DNA from: Capra hircus
Taxonomy: Eukaryota > Chordata > Mammalia > Artiodactyla > Bovidae
Length of the DNA stretch: 64,000 nucleotides
NCBI RefSeq assembly: GCF_001704415.2
Contig: NC_030822.1
Span: forward strand, 54,553,345-54,617,344
Reading direction: 5' to 3'
Shown here: one piece after another, positions 40,260 through 51,607 of the stretch
Layout: every line of letters begins with the position of its first letter
Numbering within the stretch: position 1 is the stretch's first letter
The notes under the pieces: model-generated
What the model was told of the DNA's origin: nothing
Databases searched by the model: none
Seen by the model: only the letters and a program-made list of their open reading frames with translations
Position numbers and translations under genes: made by a program

Positions 40260-41389
40260 GGGAAGTGTCTTATCTATATTGTGATATTTCATGTGTTTAC
40301 AAGTAAACGTGTGTATCTGTTTACTGTACCCCCTCTTTTAAAAAAATTGTAGTAAATTATACTCACTGATCTGCATCTTTTTTCACTATTATATCTTCAG
40401 GATTAGGACCTGTAGGTATATAAGAAGCTTTCTAATAAAAAAAAGATGCTATACAGTATTCCTATGAAAGGATGTTACACATATTTTTTTGGTTAGTCCC
40501 CTAATGGATGGCTATTTGAGTTACTTCTTATCCTTTGCTGACATAAATAATGCTAGAGGAGTTAAAAAATGTTAGGGTTTTATATTCAAAAATAAATGTT
40601 AAGTCATAATAGAGACTTGTAATAGTTATAGTAATATCTCAGATCTGCATCACATATTCACAGATATCTTATTGGAGCCTTACTTCGATCTTGTGAGATA
40701 AGCACAGAATTTTACAAAGAAGAACAAATTTGAGTAACAGAAGTAGAGCAGAAGAATCAAGGTCTTTTGACTCTGACTTGAATTATCTTTCCACTTTTCT
40801 CTCCTGTTGTGGGATATAGGGGAATGGTGGGAGAATAAGATGAAGTAGAGAGAGAGGGATGCGCCTGTTGTTCTAGAAGTCAGGATCCCGTTTACTGGGA
40901 GAGAAGAGCTGGCATTCCGCCTGTGACAGAGATAGAGAGGTTCTAGGCACTGGCAGAACTTGCTGGGTTGATTGCCCTCTTGGAGTATAGTAGTATAGCA
41001 GTCCGAAACGTGGTCCTTCTTGAGAAACTGGATACCTCAGAGTGCCTTAGAATAGACTGGGGGACAAAACTGAGCATTCGAAATCTGGTAAGAGAATGCA
41101 TGTAGCCTAAGGCAATGAAACAGAAATAGGCAATAGAGAAAACAGGATTTTCTAGAGGCCCCAGAGTCAGGCAGGACGTGACGGCATTGCAAGGAGATGG
41201 CTGTGAGGTCAAGCCGGTTTTGACCTCAAGACTGATTTCTGGGAGGGAGCCTTTTTCCTCTAGAGACCAGATGAAATTATAAAAGGGTAGGTAAGTCATC
41301 TCACAAGTGGACTAGAGAGAATGAGGCTGAAAAGGCTTTCATTATAGAGTTAATACTATTTGGAAACCTGAGTATAGGTGTGTTCACCA
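40260..41389. other. No gene seen
   Basis: Intronic; a 118-codon minus-strand frame (40943-41299) has no recognisable domain and is not supported. Confidence 0.5.
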
Positions 41390-41640
41390 GCCTTCCATCA
41401 TAATTACCATAAGCTAAGTGCCTATTGTATTCTGGATACTACACATAATTTCATGCTTAACCTCTCAACAGTTTTGCAGAGAGGCTGTTGTTATACCTAG
41501 TTTCCATAAAGGAAACTGAGGTTCAGTTGTGTAGCTTCTTCAAGGTCACATATCTTTTTAAGCAGTAGAGCTGAGATTTATAAGTAGGTCAGTATGACTC
41601 CAAGGCTCTTGTTCTTTCCACTATGCCAGGTGTTAGGCAC
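41390..41640 (-). repeat. MIR SINE
   Basis: GGAAACTGAGGTTCAGTTGT, CAAGGTCACATATC and AGCAGTAGAGCTGAGATTTA are the reverse-complement MIR hallmarks. Confidence 0.82.
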
Positions 41641-41951
41641 GCAAATTGAAAAGTGAAATTAAAACTAACCAGAATTCTCTCACTGTCATTATAACAGCGT
41701 CAATGTATAACCGGACAGCTTGCCTGTTTTGCGTGATTCGGGCTGGAGGAGCAGAAGCGATGCTAAGGAAAATGACTGGCGATGCTCCCAGCTGGCCAGA
41801 CTCACTCTGGACATGCTTATAATATGGATGGAAGCAGTGCACTTACGTTGCGTGTGTAGCTTTATCATGTAATCTCCACTGTCCCCTTCCCTCATGAGGC
41901 TTCAGTTCCTAAAGTCCGTCTATAGAGATTAGACAGCTGCCACTGAAGACC

Positions 41952-42083
41952 ATCCTGGAGAAGGAAATGGCAGCCCCCTCCAGTATTCTTGCCTGGTGAA
42001 TTCCATGGACAGAGGACCTTGGCAGGCTACAGTCCCTGGGGTCACAGAGTCGGGCATGACTGAGCGACTGACACACACACATG
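41952..42083 (+). mobile_element. Bov-tA SINE, 5'-truncated
   Basis: Starts mid-element (GAGAAGGAAATGGCAGCC). Flanked exactly by CTGAAGACC at 41943-41951 and 42084-42092. Confidence 0.94.
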
Positions 42084-42092
42084 CTGAAGACC

Positions 42093-42809
42093 GTAGCTGG
42101 TGGTAGGTAGCCAGGACCTGGAATGTTTTGTTGGGGAGGAATATCTGGGGGATCTACTATATACACAGAGTGTATGCCACAGTCATGAATTCTTCTCCAG
42201 TTGTGAAGTTTGAGGAGGTAAGAATTTCCTTGGCTTAACAAAGTTTGGCTTATAGGCTGAAGACTCTACTAGATTTTATTACTCTTAATTCTTTAGCATT
42301 ATCCTGCAAAATATTGGAGAATAGTTATTGGATAATACTTCTGCTGTACTTCCAAGGACTGCTGAAGGGGATGTTGGTATGGGAGGTTGACATGGTGAAG
42401 TATCACTTGGAAGCTGTGATTCAGCATTAGTCACTGGCTTTTGTGCTAGGTTGCCCTCAGCCGTCTCTTGCTTTAATTGTGGTGTGTCTCCGACATTTGA
42501 TTACACAACTACCAAAGAGGCTGACCTGAGTGATAACCCAGTCACATTTCCAGATAGTAAAAATATTCAGGAAAAAAATTACTCATCTGTACCAGCTAGT
42601 GGTATTAGTTCTCTGGGGAAATATTAACATGGTTTCTAGGTTATGCCCAATAATATGACAAAGATGAATGACCATTTAAGGAAAAATGGCTATTTACACT
42701 TTTTATTAGTGTTCTTGAAAAGTGGAGACATAACAGAATGTGCTTTCTGGACATACTCATTTTGGTATTTAATATGAGATCAGTTTTATATCTCTTTCGT
42801 TGACTTTTT
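42093..42809. other. No gene seen
   Basis: Intronic, single-copy-looking. Confidence 0.45.
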
Positions 42810-43450
42810 AAAATTTAAGTTTATTTTTTAACACCAAAAACATTCTGTATTGGGGTATAGCTGACTAACAATGTTGTGATAGCTTCAGGTGAACAGTGAA
42901 GAGACTCAGCCATACACATGCATGTATCCATTCTCCTCCAAACCCCCTCCCCATCCAGGCTGCCACATAACGCTGAGCAGAGCTCCATGTGCTACACAGT
43001 AGGTTTTTGTTGGTTATCCATTTTAGGTAGAGCAGTGTGTACATGACCTTCCCAAAGTCCTTAACTATTCCTTCCCTACCAGCAACCGTGAGTTTGTTTT
43101 CTAAGTTTGTGAGTCCCTTTCTGTTTTGTTTAAGCTCATTTGTATCATTTCTTCATAGATTCCACAGATAAGGGATGCCACATGGTATTTTTCCTCCTCT
43201 GTCTGACTGACTTCACTCAGTTTGACAGTCTCTGCATCCATCCATGTTGCTGCAGATGGCCTTATTTCATTCTTTTTAATGGCCGAGTAATATTCGTGTG
43301 TGTGTGTGTGTGTGCACGCGCGCGCACACACACGTGACGTCTTCTTGATCCATTCCTCTGCTGATGGGCACTTAGGTTGTCTCCATGTCTTGGCCAATGT
43401 AAACAGTGCTGCAGTGAACACCGAGGTGCCGGTGTCTTTTTGGTCTTGGA
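42810..43450 (-). mobile_element. Ruminant L1 3' end
   Basis: TATTGGGGTATAGCTGACTA, GTGATAGCTTCAGGTGAACA and CAGCCATACACATGCATGTA are reverse-complement L1 3' UTR; the element carries an expanded GT/CG tract at 43295. Confidence 0.87.
43295..43336. repeat. 42-bp alternating pyrimidine-purine tract, partly self-complementary
   Basis: TG repeats run into CACGCGCGCGCA and then CA repeats, giving 21 uninterrupted YR dinucleotides with a central (CG)n core and inverted TG/CA arms. Such tracts favour Z-DNA and can also fold as a hairpin. Confidence 0.9.
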
Positions 43451-43890
43451 CTTTTAAAATCGTGAATGGGTTGGGTTCATTTTACCTATTTTTACCTTAT
43501 TTCTTACCATTCTGTGTTTCCTTACTGCCTCATGAAATTGCCATGTTTAATCTTATTTAAAAAAAACATCTCTTATCTGGAATGCCTATCTTTTCTTCTC
43601 CTCCCTTTCTTTTCTATTTTTCCTTGTCCTGTTCATCCGCAAATATTTAAATGTTCCAGGCTGTGTGCCAGGCTTATGGTGTGTACCCTCATGACTTTAC
43701 GTGTATCCTAGCGTTGCTGATCCTGCTATGCCCTGCCTTCAAGGTTCAGCTCTTCTGACCTTCACATCGTTTTCTTTGACTTTCTCTAACCTCTGTCGAC
43801 CCATCCCTTTTATGAGCTCCGTTGCTTTAAGTCTGCTTTACACAATTTAGTGCTTATAAACACACATTAATCTAGTTTTACCAGAGTGTG
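43451..43890. other. No gene seen
   Basis: T-rich intronic sequence. Confidence 0.45.
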
Positions 43891-46290
43891 AGTTCAGTTC
43901 AGTTCAGTTCAGTTGCGTCTGACTGTTTCCCACCCTATGGACTGCAGCACGTCAGGCCTCCCTGTCCATCACCAACTCCCGGAGCTTACTCAAACTCATG
44001 TCCATTGAGTCGGTGATACCATCCAACCATCTCATCCTCTGTGTCCCCTTCTCCTGCCTTCAATCTTTCCCAGCATCAGGGTCTTTTCAGATGAGTCAGT
44101 TCTTCACATTAGGTGGCTAAAGTATTGGAGTTTCAGCTTCAGCATCAGTCCTTCCAGTGAATCTTCAGGACTGATTTCCTTTAGGATGGACTGGTCAGAT
44201 CTCCTTGCAGTCCAGAGGACTCTCAAGAGTCTTTTCCACAGAGTCTTCTTGTGTAGACTCTCAAAAGAGTCGTCTTCTTGTGCTTTTGAACACCACGATT
44301 CAAAAGCATCAATTCTCTGGTGCTCAGCTTTCTTTATAGTCCAACTCTCACATCCATACATGAATACTGGAAAAACAATAGCTTTGACTAGACGGGCCTT
44401 TGTTGGCAAAGTAATGTCTCTGCTTTTTAATATGCTGTCTAGGTTGGTCATAACTTTTCTTCCAAGGAGCAAGTGTCATTTAATTTCATGGCTGCAGTCA
44501 CCATCTGCAGTGATTTTGGAGCCCCAAAAGATAAAGTCTGTCACTGTTTCCACTATTTCCCCATCTATTTGCCATGAAGGTTAGTTTTCTGAATGTTGAG
44601 TTCTAAGCCAGCTTTTTCACTCTCCTCTTTCACTTTCATCAAGAGGCTCTTTAGTTCTTTGCTTTCTGCTATTACGGTGGTGTCATCTGCATATCTGAGG
44701 TTGTTGATATTTCTCTCAGCAATCTTGATTCCAGCTTGTGCTTCATCCAGCCCTGCGTTTCTCATGATGTACTCTGCCTATAAGTTAAACAAGCAAGGTG
44801 ACAGTATACAGCCTTAACGGACTCCTTGCCCTATTTAGAACCAGTCTGTTGTTTCATGTACAGTTCTAACTGTTGCTTCTTGACCTGCATATAGATTTCT
44901 TAAGAGGCAGGTCAGGTGGTCTGGTATTCCCATCTCTTTCAGAATTTTCCACAGTTTATTGTGATCCACACAACGGCTTTGACATAGGCAATAAAGCAGT
45001 AGATGTTTTTCTGGAACTCTCTTGCTTTTTCTATGATCCAGCAGATGTTGGCAATTTGATCTGTGGTTCCTCTGCCTTTTCTAAAACCAGCTTGAACATC
45101 TGGAAGTTCTCGGTTCACGTACTGTTGAAGCCTGGCTTGGAGAATTTTGAGCATTGCTTTACTAGCGTGTGAGATGAGTGCAGTTGTGCGGTAGTTTGAA
45201 CATTTTTTGGCATTGCCTTTCTTTGGGATTGGAATGAACACTGACCTTTTCCAGTCCTCTGGCCACTGCTGAGTTTACCAAATTTTCTGGCATATGAGTG
45301 CAGCACTTTCACAGCTGAACTGGAATTCCATCACCTTCACTAGCTTTGTTCATAGTGATGCTTCCTAAGGCCCACTTGACTTTGCATTCCAGGATTTCTG
45401 GCTCTAGGTGAGTGATCACACCATCATGGTTATCTGGGTCATGAAGATCTTTTTTGTATAGTTCTTCTGTGTATTCTTGCCACTTCTTAATATCTTCTGC
45501 TTTTGTTAGGTCATACCATTTTTGTCCTTTGTTGAGCCCATCTTTGTATGAAATGTTCCCTTGGTATCTCTAATTTTCTTGAAGAGATCTCTAGTCTTTC
45601 CTATTGTATTGTTTTCCTCTGTTTCTTTGCACTGATCACTGAGGAAGGCTTTCTTATCTCTCCTTGCTATTCTTTGGAACTCTGCATTCAAATGGGTATA
45701 TCTTTCCTTTTCTCCTTTGCCTTTAGCTTCTCTCCTTTTCACAGCTATTTGTAAGGCCTCCTCAGACCACCATTTTGCCTTTTAAAATTTCTTTTTCTTG
45801 GGGATAGTATTCATCCTTACCTCCTGTACAGTGTCACAGACCTCCATCCATAGTTCTCAGGTACTCTGTTTATCAGCTCTAATCCTTTGCATCTATTTGT
45901 CATTTCCACTGTATAATCGTAAGGGATTTGATTTAGGTCGTACCTGAATGGTCTGTTGGTTTTCCCTACTTTCTTCAGTTTAAGTCTGAATTTGGCGATA
46001 AAGAGTTCATGATCTGAGCTACAGTCAGCTCCTGGTCTTGTTTTTGCTGACTGTACAGAGCTTCTCCATTGTTGGCTGCAAAGAGTATAATCAATCTGAT
46101 TTTGGTGTTGACCATCTGGTAGTATCCATGTGTAGAGTCATCTCTTGTGTTGTTGGAAGTGGATGTTTGCTATGACCAGTGCGTTCTCTTGGCAAAATTC
46201 TGTTAGCCTTTGCCCTGCTGCATTCTGTGCTCCGAGGCCACATTTGCCTGTTACTCCAGGTGCTTCTTGACTCCCTGCTTTTGCAAGTAG
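43891..46290 (-). mobile_element. BovB LINE, 2.4 kb, longest copy in the window
   Basis: Reverse-oriented. Left end is an (AGTTC)n tail, the reverse complement of the (GAACT)n BovB 3' repeat. Going right it covers the C-terminal region, the RT with a YADD-containing piece (44565-44765), the RT N-terminal part with FIPIPKKGNAK (44939-45241), a linker, and the end of the endonuclease domain with FCQENALVIAN (46138-46365). At least four frameshifts and stops separate these pieces. A roughly 45-bp local duplication near 44220-44290 is private to this copy. The 5' end is truncated around 46290. Confidence 0.93.
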
Positions 46291-47541
46291 GTTTTTTGCA
46301 GGTGTAAGTTCCTCAAAGACCGAGACTGCTGTGTTGATTTTTGCCCTCCACAATGCTAAGTCCAAGCATGTGGATGGTAAAGGGGTTTTGATTCATCAGT
46401 CCCTGCTGAATGTCCAACTTACTAGCTCTTGGAGTTTAGAAGTAGTTAGAAAGAGTATGCTTTTTTCCCCCTCTTGTCTCCCAGTTGTTCACCTAACATT
46501 TGCTATCCGCTTGTATTAACCTATAGTCACAATGAAAGAAAATAACCCCAATGATTCACTGTCTGCATTTATATTATTTTCTAGTGAAGAGTTTGTTTTT
46601 GAGCTGATTATTATATAGCATCTTACTTGGTTCCCTTTGTGGCTAGTGAGTGATGAATTTCATGGCTAAGGAAGAGAGCCAACCCAGTGTTGATCTGTCT
46701 GCATTGTGCTTATAATTTTCTGGGTTTAAATGCCCTACCTACTGTACCTTAGTTCACGAAGTAACTTAATAGTAATTTTAAGTAAGTTACTTAACTTAAT
46801 AATAACTTAACTTAAAATGGGAAGCTGACAGTGTAAGAACTTAAAATTTAAAATTGAGCTCCTGAGATAGTCATAGAAACCGAAAAGTAATCATTTAATG
46901 GGGCCTACATTATTTACATTTATATGACAGTGGAGTTCAAAACTTTTTTGATGGCAGAAACCAATACAATATTATAAAGCAATTATCCTTCAATTACAAA
47001 TAAATAAAGTAAAATGCTTTTAAAAATGCCATGGAGTGGTAAATGAAATGTGGCCGCTCACCTGTGGAGGAAAGAGGCTGTGCCATTGGACTGAATGCTT
47101 TTCTGACTGTGCCGAAAGCTCTGAGGTAATGGCAGACTTCAGTATAAGGCCTGAGGAGGGCTGTTTTCTTGATTGAGAAGGAGAGCAGTGGGGACTGGGA
47201 GATGGAAATGCCCTTCTGCATACACCTAAAAATTAAGAGAGTTTGGCTGTGAAATTGAAGGAAGGCCAAAGAGCAGGAGTGAAGAAACCATTTTTTCTCC
47301 TGAAGTAATCTGAGATCCTGACTTAAACAGACCATTTGATTTAAAAATTGTATAAAAAGTACTTCGGATGAGTTTCAGTTGTTTATGTAATGTTTTATTA
47401 TTTAATATTGGGTACATAGAAATACGTTATGTTTTTACAATTTGTGCTCGAAATATTTAACAATTATTATATGACAATAAACAGATTTGAACATTGACTA
47501 GATATTTAATGCTAAGGAATTACTGTCTTTTTAGGTAGAAT
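46291..47541. other. Mostly unique; probable short L1 3' end at about 46950-47010
   Basis: AATATTATAAAGCAATTATCCTTCAATTA with an AAATAAATAAAG tail looks like a very short plus-strand ruminant L1 3' end. No exon recognised. Confidence 0.5.
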
Positions 47542-47552
47542 AGTAATGTTAT

Positions 47553-47828
47553 GCTGCTGCTGCTGCTGAGTCGCTTCAGTCGTGTCCGACTCTGTGCGAC
47601 CCCATAGACGGCAGCCCACCAGGCTCCCCCGTCCCTGGGATTCTCCAGGCAAGAACACTGGAGTGGGTTGCCATTTCCTTCTCCAATGCATAAAAGTGAA
47701 AAGTGAAAGTGAAGTCACTCAGTCGTGTCTGACTCTTTGCGACCCCATGCACTGCAGCCTTCCAGGCTCCTCAATCCATGGGATTTTCCAGGCAAGAGTA
47801 CTGGAGTGGGGTGCCATCACCTTCTCCG
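47553..47828 (-). mobile_element. BOV-A2 dimeric SINE with target-site duplication
   Basis: Two related BovA units in tandem, separated by ATAAAAGTGAAAAGTGAAAG, with a (GCT)n start. Flanked exactly by AGTAATGTTAT at 47542-47552 and 47829-47839. Low divergence suggests a young insertion, possibly polymorphic among ruminants. Confidence 0.95.
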
Positions 47829-47839
47829 AGTAATGTTAT

Positions 47840-48156
47840 AGTTGTATTCAAAAGAAAAAAGTACTTACCTTTTAGAAATTTATGCTAATATAATGTGGAT
47901 GACATTATACGGTGTCTGGGATCTGCGCGGGAGAGGAAGGAAAAAGAGGTCAGGAATATAGGTACAAATGGCTATGTGTTTACAATTGTTATAGCTGTCT
48001 GATGGGTACAGGAGGGTCATTATACAGTTTCTTTCTTCCTACTTAAATGCGTATTTGAAAATTCCCATTATAATGACAGCAACAACAACAACAAAAATAC
48101 TGAAATCCACAAAAAACCAAAAAGCCTAACAACTTAGAAATAGAATTGTCAAACCT
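47840..48156. other. No gene seen
   Basis: Short AT-rich intronic stretch with a small (AAC)n run near 48080. Confidence 0.5.
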
Positions 48157-48165
48157 ACACTTCTG

Positions 48166-48381
48166 GGCTTCGCTTATTAGCTCAGTCAGTACAGAATCTG
48201 ACTACAATGCAGGAGAGCCAGGTTCAGTTCCTGGGTTGGGAAGATTATCTGGAGAAGGAAATGGCAATCTACTCCAGTATTCTTGCCTGGAAAATCCCAT
48301 GGACAGAGGAGCCTGGTGGGCCATAGTTCATGGGGTCGCAAGAGTTGAACATGACTTGGTGAGTCAACCACCACCACAACC
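48166..48381 (+). mobile_element. Bov-tA SINE with target-site duplication
   Basis: Complete copy with a CCA-rich tail, flanked exactly by ACACTTCTG at 48157-48165 and 48382-48390. Confidence 0.95.
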
Positions 48382-48414
48382 ACACTTCTGCCTTCTTCCA
48401 GCTTAACTCCAGAT

Positions 48415-49377
48415 GAGTTCAGTTCAGTTCTGTTGCTCAGTCATGTCCGACTCTTTGAAACCCCATGGACTGCAGCACACCATTCTTCCCTGTCCATCCC
48501 CAACTCCCAGAGCTTGCTCAGACTCATGTCCATTGAGTCGGTGATGCCATCCAACCATCTCATCTTCTGTCATCTCCTTCTCTTCCCACCTTTAGTCTTT
48601 TCCAGCATCAGGGTGATGCTTTCCAATGAGTTGGTTCTTTGCATCAGGTGGCCAAAGTACTGCAGGCTTCAACATCAGTCCTTCCAATGAATATTCAGGA
48701 CTGATTTCTTTTAGGATTGACTGGTTGGATCTTGCAGTCCAACGGACTCTCAAGAGTCTTCTCCAACACCTCAGTTCAAAAGCATCAATTCTTCAGTGCT
48801 CAGCTTTCTTTATGGTCCAACTCTCACGTCCATGCATGAATACTGGAAAAACCATAGCCTTGACTAGACGGACCTTTGTTGGCACAGTAATGTTTCTGCG
48901 TTTTAATATGCTGTCTAGGTTGGTCATAGCTTTTCTCCCACGGAGTAAGCGTCTTTTAATTTCATGGCTGCAATTACCGTCTGCAAAGATTTTGGAGCCC
49001 AAGAAAATAAAGTCTGTCAGTGTTTCCATTGTTTCTCCATCTGTTTGCCACAGAGTAATGGGACTGGATGCCATGATCTTAGTTTTCTGAATGTTGAGTT
49101 TTAAGCCAGCTTTTTCACTCTCCTCTTTCACTTTCATCAAGAGGCTCTTTAGTTCTTCACTTTCTGCCATAAGGGTGGTGTCATCTGCATATCTGAGGTT
49201 ATTGATATTTCTCCTGGCAGTTTTTATTCCAGCTTGTGCTTTGTCCAGCCCGGCATTTGCATGATGTACTCTACATATAAGTTAAATAAACAGGGTGACA
49301 GTATACAGCCTTGATGGACTCCTTTCCCAATTTGAAACCAGTCCATTGTTCCATGTCTGGTTCTACTGTTGCTTCTT
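48415..49377 (-). mobile_element. BovB LINE, outer host of a three-level nest (left part)
   Basis: Reverse-oriented BovB from its (TTCAG)n end to the RT region. The minus-strand remnant 48793-49170 covers the post-palm RT region. It is cut at TGCTTCTT (49370-49377) by an L1 and resumes at 50008. Its own insertion is marked by ACTCCAGAT at 48406-48414 and 50297-50305. Confidence 0.94.
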
Positions 49378-50007
49378 TTTTTTTTTTTCTTAATTTTTAA
49401 AAATTAATTATTTATTATTGAAGGATAATTGCTTTACAGGATTTTGCTGTTTTCTGTCAAACCTCAACGTAAATCAGCCATGGGTATATATATATCCCCT
49501 CCCTTTTGAAACTCCCTCCCATCTCCCTCCCCATCCTACCCCACTAGGTTGATACAGAGGCCCCATTTGAGTTTCCTGAGCCGTACAGCAAATTCCCGTT
49601 AGCTATCTATTTTCCATATGTTAATGTAAGTTTCATAAAGGAAACCAGTCCTGGGTGTTCATTGGAAGGATTGATGCTGAGGCTGAAACTCCAATACTTT
49701 GGCCACCTCATGCGAAGAATTGACTCATTGGAAAAGACTCTGATGCTGGGAGGGATTGGGGGCAGGAGGAGAAGGGGACAACAGAAGGTGAAATGGCTGG
49801 ATGGCATCACCGACTTGATGCACATGAGTTTGGGTGACTTCCGGGAGTTGGTGATGGACAGGGAGGCCTGGTGTGCTGCGATTCATGCGGTCACAAAGAG
49901 TCGGACACGACTTAGCGACTGAACTGAACTGAATAGAATGTAAGTTTCCATGTTACTCTTTACATACCGTCTCACCCTCTCCTCCCCTCTCCCCATGTCC
50001 ATAAGTC
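49378..50007 (-). mobile_element. Ruminant L1 3' end inserted in the BovB (middle level)
   Basis: Poly(T) start, ATTGAAGGATAATTGCTTTA, then CAGCCATGGGTATATATATA. Flanked exactly by TGCTTCTT at 49370-49377 and 50008-50015. It is interrupted by a BovB at 49635-49936. Confidence 0.94.
49635..49936 (+). mobile_element. BovB 3' end inserted in the L1 (inner level)
   Basis: A 302-bp 5'-truncated BovB ending in (GAACT)n repeats, flanked exactly by the 12-bp AATGTAAGTTTC at 49623-49634 and 49937-49948. Removing it restores a continuous L1 3' UTR. Confidence 0.96.
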
Positions 50008-50296
50008 TGCTTCTTGACCTGCATACAGTTTTCTCAGGAGGCAGGTAAGGTGGTCTGGTGTTCCCATCTCTTTAAGAATTTTCCAGAGTTTGTTGTGATC
50101 CAGAGTCAAAAGCTTTGGCATAGTCAATGAAGCAGATGTTTTTCTGGAACTTTCTTGCTTTTTCTATGATCCAATAGATCTTGACAATTTGATGTCTGGT
50201 TCCTCTGCCTTTTCTAAATCCAACTTGAACATCTGGAAGTTCTTGGTTCACGTACTGTTGAAGCCTCGCTTGGAGAATTTTGAGCATTACTAACTC
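50008..50296 (-). mobile_element. BovB LINE, outer host (right part)
   Basis: Resumes with TGCTTCTTGACCTGCATACA, exactly continuing the left part, and ends near 50290 by 5' truncation before the ACTCCAGAT duplication. Confidence 0.93.
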
Positions 50297-50305
50297 ACTC
50301 CAGAT

Positions 50306-51164
50306 AGAGCAAGTAAAACTATAGATTCTTGCTGATGTTGCCAAAATGGAATTTGGTTTAAGATTTTCATCCTTTCAGGTTGGGAGACTGTCTGTAATAC
50401 AGTGTCATTGAGAAAGCAGCAAGCTCTACTTTCGTCTTCCCAACAGTGGGGTGCCTTACAGCAGGACGGAAGTCATACTGTCCATCTCTAAGTCTCTTCC
50501 TTTCTGTAGGTGAAGAAATACTGATTTAAAAAGCAGTACAAGATTAGAGAACAGGAAAATATGGTTTAAAATTAAATGCCACATTTTATAGTTCTGAGCA
50601 AGCGCTAGAAATTAAGAAAAAGGAGTGAATGTTTTTGTTCACTAAGATGTTAATCTTAGCCTCCTAAATTATCCTCCCCCCAGGGATAAGCAGTTTTTAT
50701 TAGGCCAGTGACTTTGGGATCACCTTTAAACACAGTAGAAGAGTTGGATTGCTGACCGAAGTAGGGGCACAGTGTGTCCAGGGAGGGAAGATACTACGTT
50801 TGGGGAAAGTGAATGGATTTGGATTGATACATGAGATATTTTAGATAGATGAGATTGGGTCACTTTCATGAAGGATATGGCTTTTTGGCTGAGGCAGCTG
50901 GGCTTGCTTTTATAGTCTGTAGGGAGCCATTTTGAGGTGCGGAGCCATTTTTGACTCTTAATATACCTAGTTATTAATTTAGTTTGATGATAATTTAGAT
51001 ATTCTTAGTTGCATGCTTTTGCATGGAGAATATAACTTTCCTGTATAACTTAAATTTGTTTTCACATAAACTCTTTATTTGTTGCAGTGTCTCAAAAGGG
51101 TTATTCAGAGACCATACTTTATTCTGTTTCAAAAAGGGGAGGGACACTGGGGTGCTCAGAGGTT
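50306..51164. other. No gene seen
   Basis: Intronic, single-copy-looking. Confidence 0.5.
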
Positions 51165-51255
51165 TTGTCAGTCAGTTGCTAAGTCTTGTCCGACTCTTTG
51201 CGACCCCGTGGACTGCAGCACGCCAGGCTTCTCTGCCTTTCACTATCGCCCAGGG
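51165..51255 (-). mobile_element. BovB 3' tail, short
   Basis: CAGTCAGTTGCTAAGTCTTG through GCACGCCAGGCTTCTCTGCC. Confidence 0.88.
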
Positions 51256-51439
51256 TCAATGACCTTAATAAAGTGTGACACAGTGGCAGATCTGGGTTCA
51301 GGTCAGTATCTTGGGTGTTGAACTCCTCTGCTCCCTTCACTTTATATTAAAGGTATTTGTTTTGAGTTGTGTAGTGCTCAATGTTGACTTTAGGCATTTT
51401 CTTGCCCCACGTTCTTCCTGGCAGTATATATTTTTCTTT

Positions 51440-51607
51440 GCCGTTATTATTACTATTTTTTTCCTTTTTCTCTTTTTCTTTCTTTATTTTTTCAGCCACG
51501 TCCCACATCCTGCATGTGGAATCCTAGTTTCCCAACCAGGATCAAACCAGTGCTCCTTGAAATAGAAGTGTGGAGTCCTAACCAGTGGGCCTCCAGGGAA
51601 TTCCCAA
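51440..51607 (-). mobile_element. CHR-type SINE, diverged
   Basis: T-rich start, CCCACATCCTGCATGTGGAA, and CAGTGGGCCTCCAGGGAATT end. Confidence 0.8.

Noticed and set aside
40943..41299. 118-codon minus-strand open frame in intron 1
   Set aside because: No family signature, no repeat explanation either, but length is within chance for this much DNA.
43891..43914. (AGTTC)n array as a CRISPR-like or regulatory repeat
   Set aside because: It is the terminal repeat of a BovB LINE, with no spacers.
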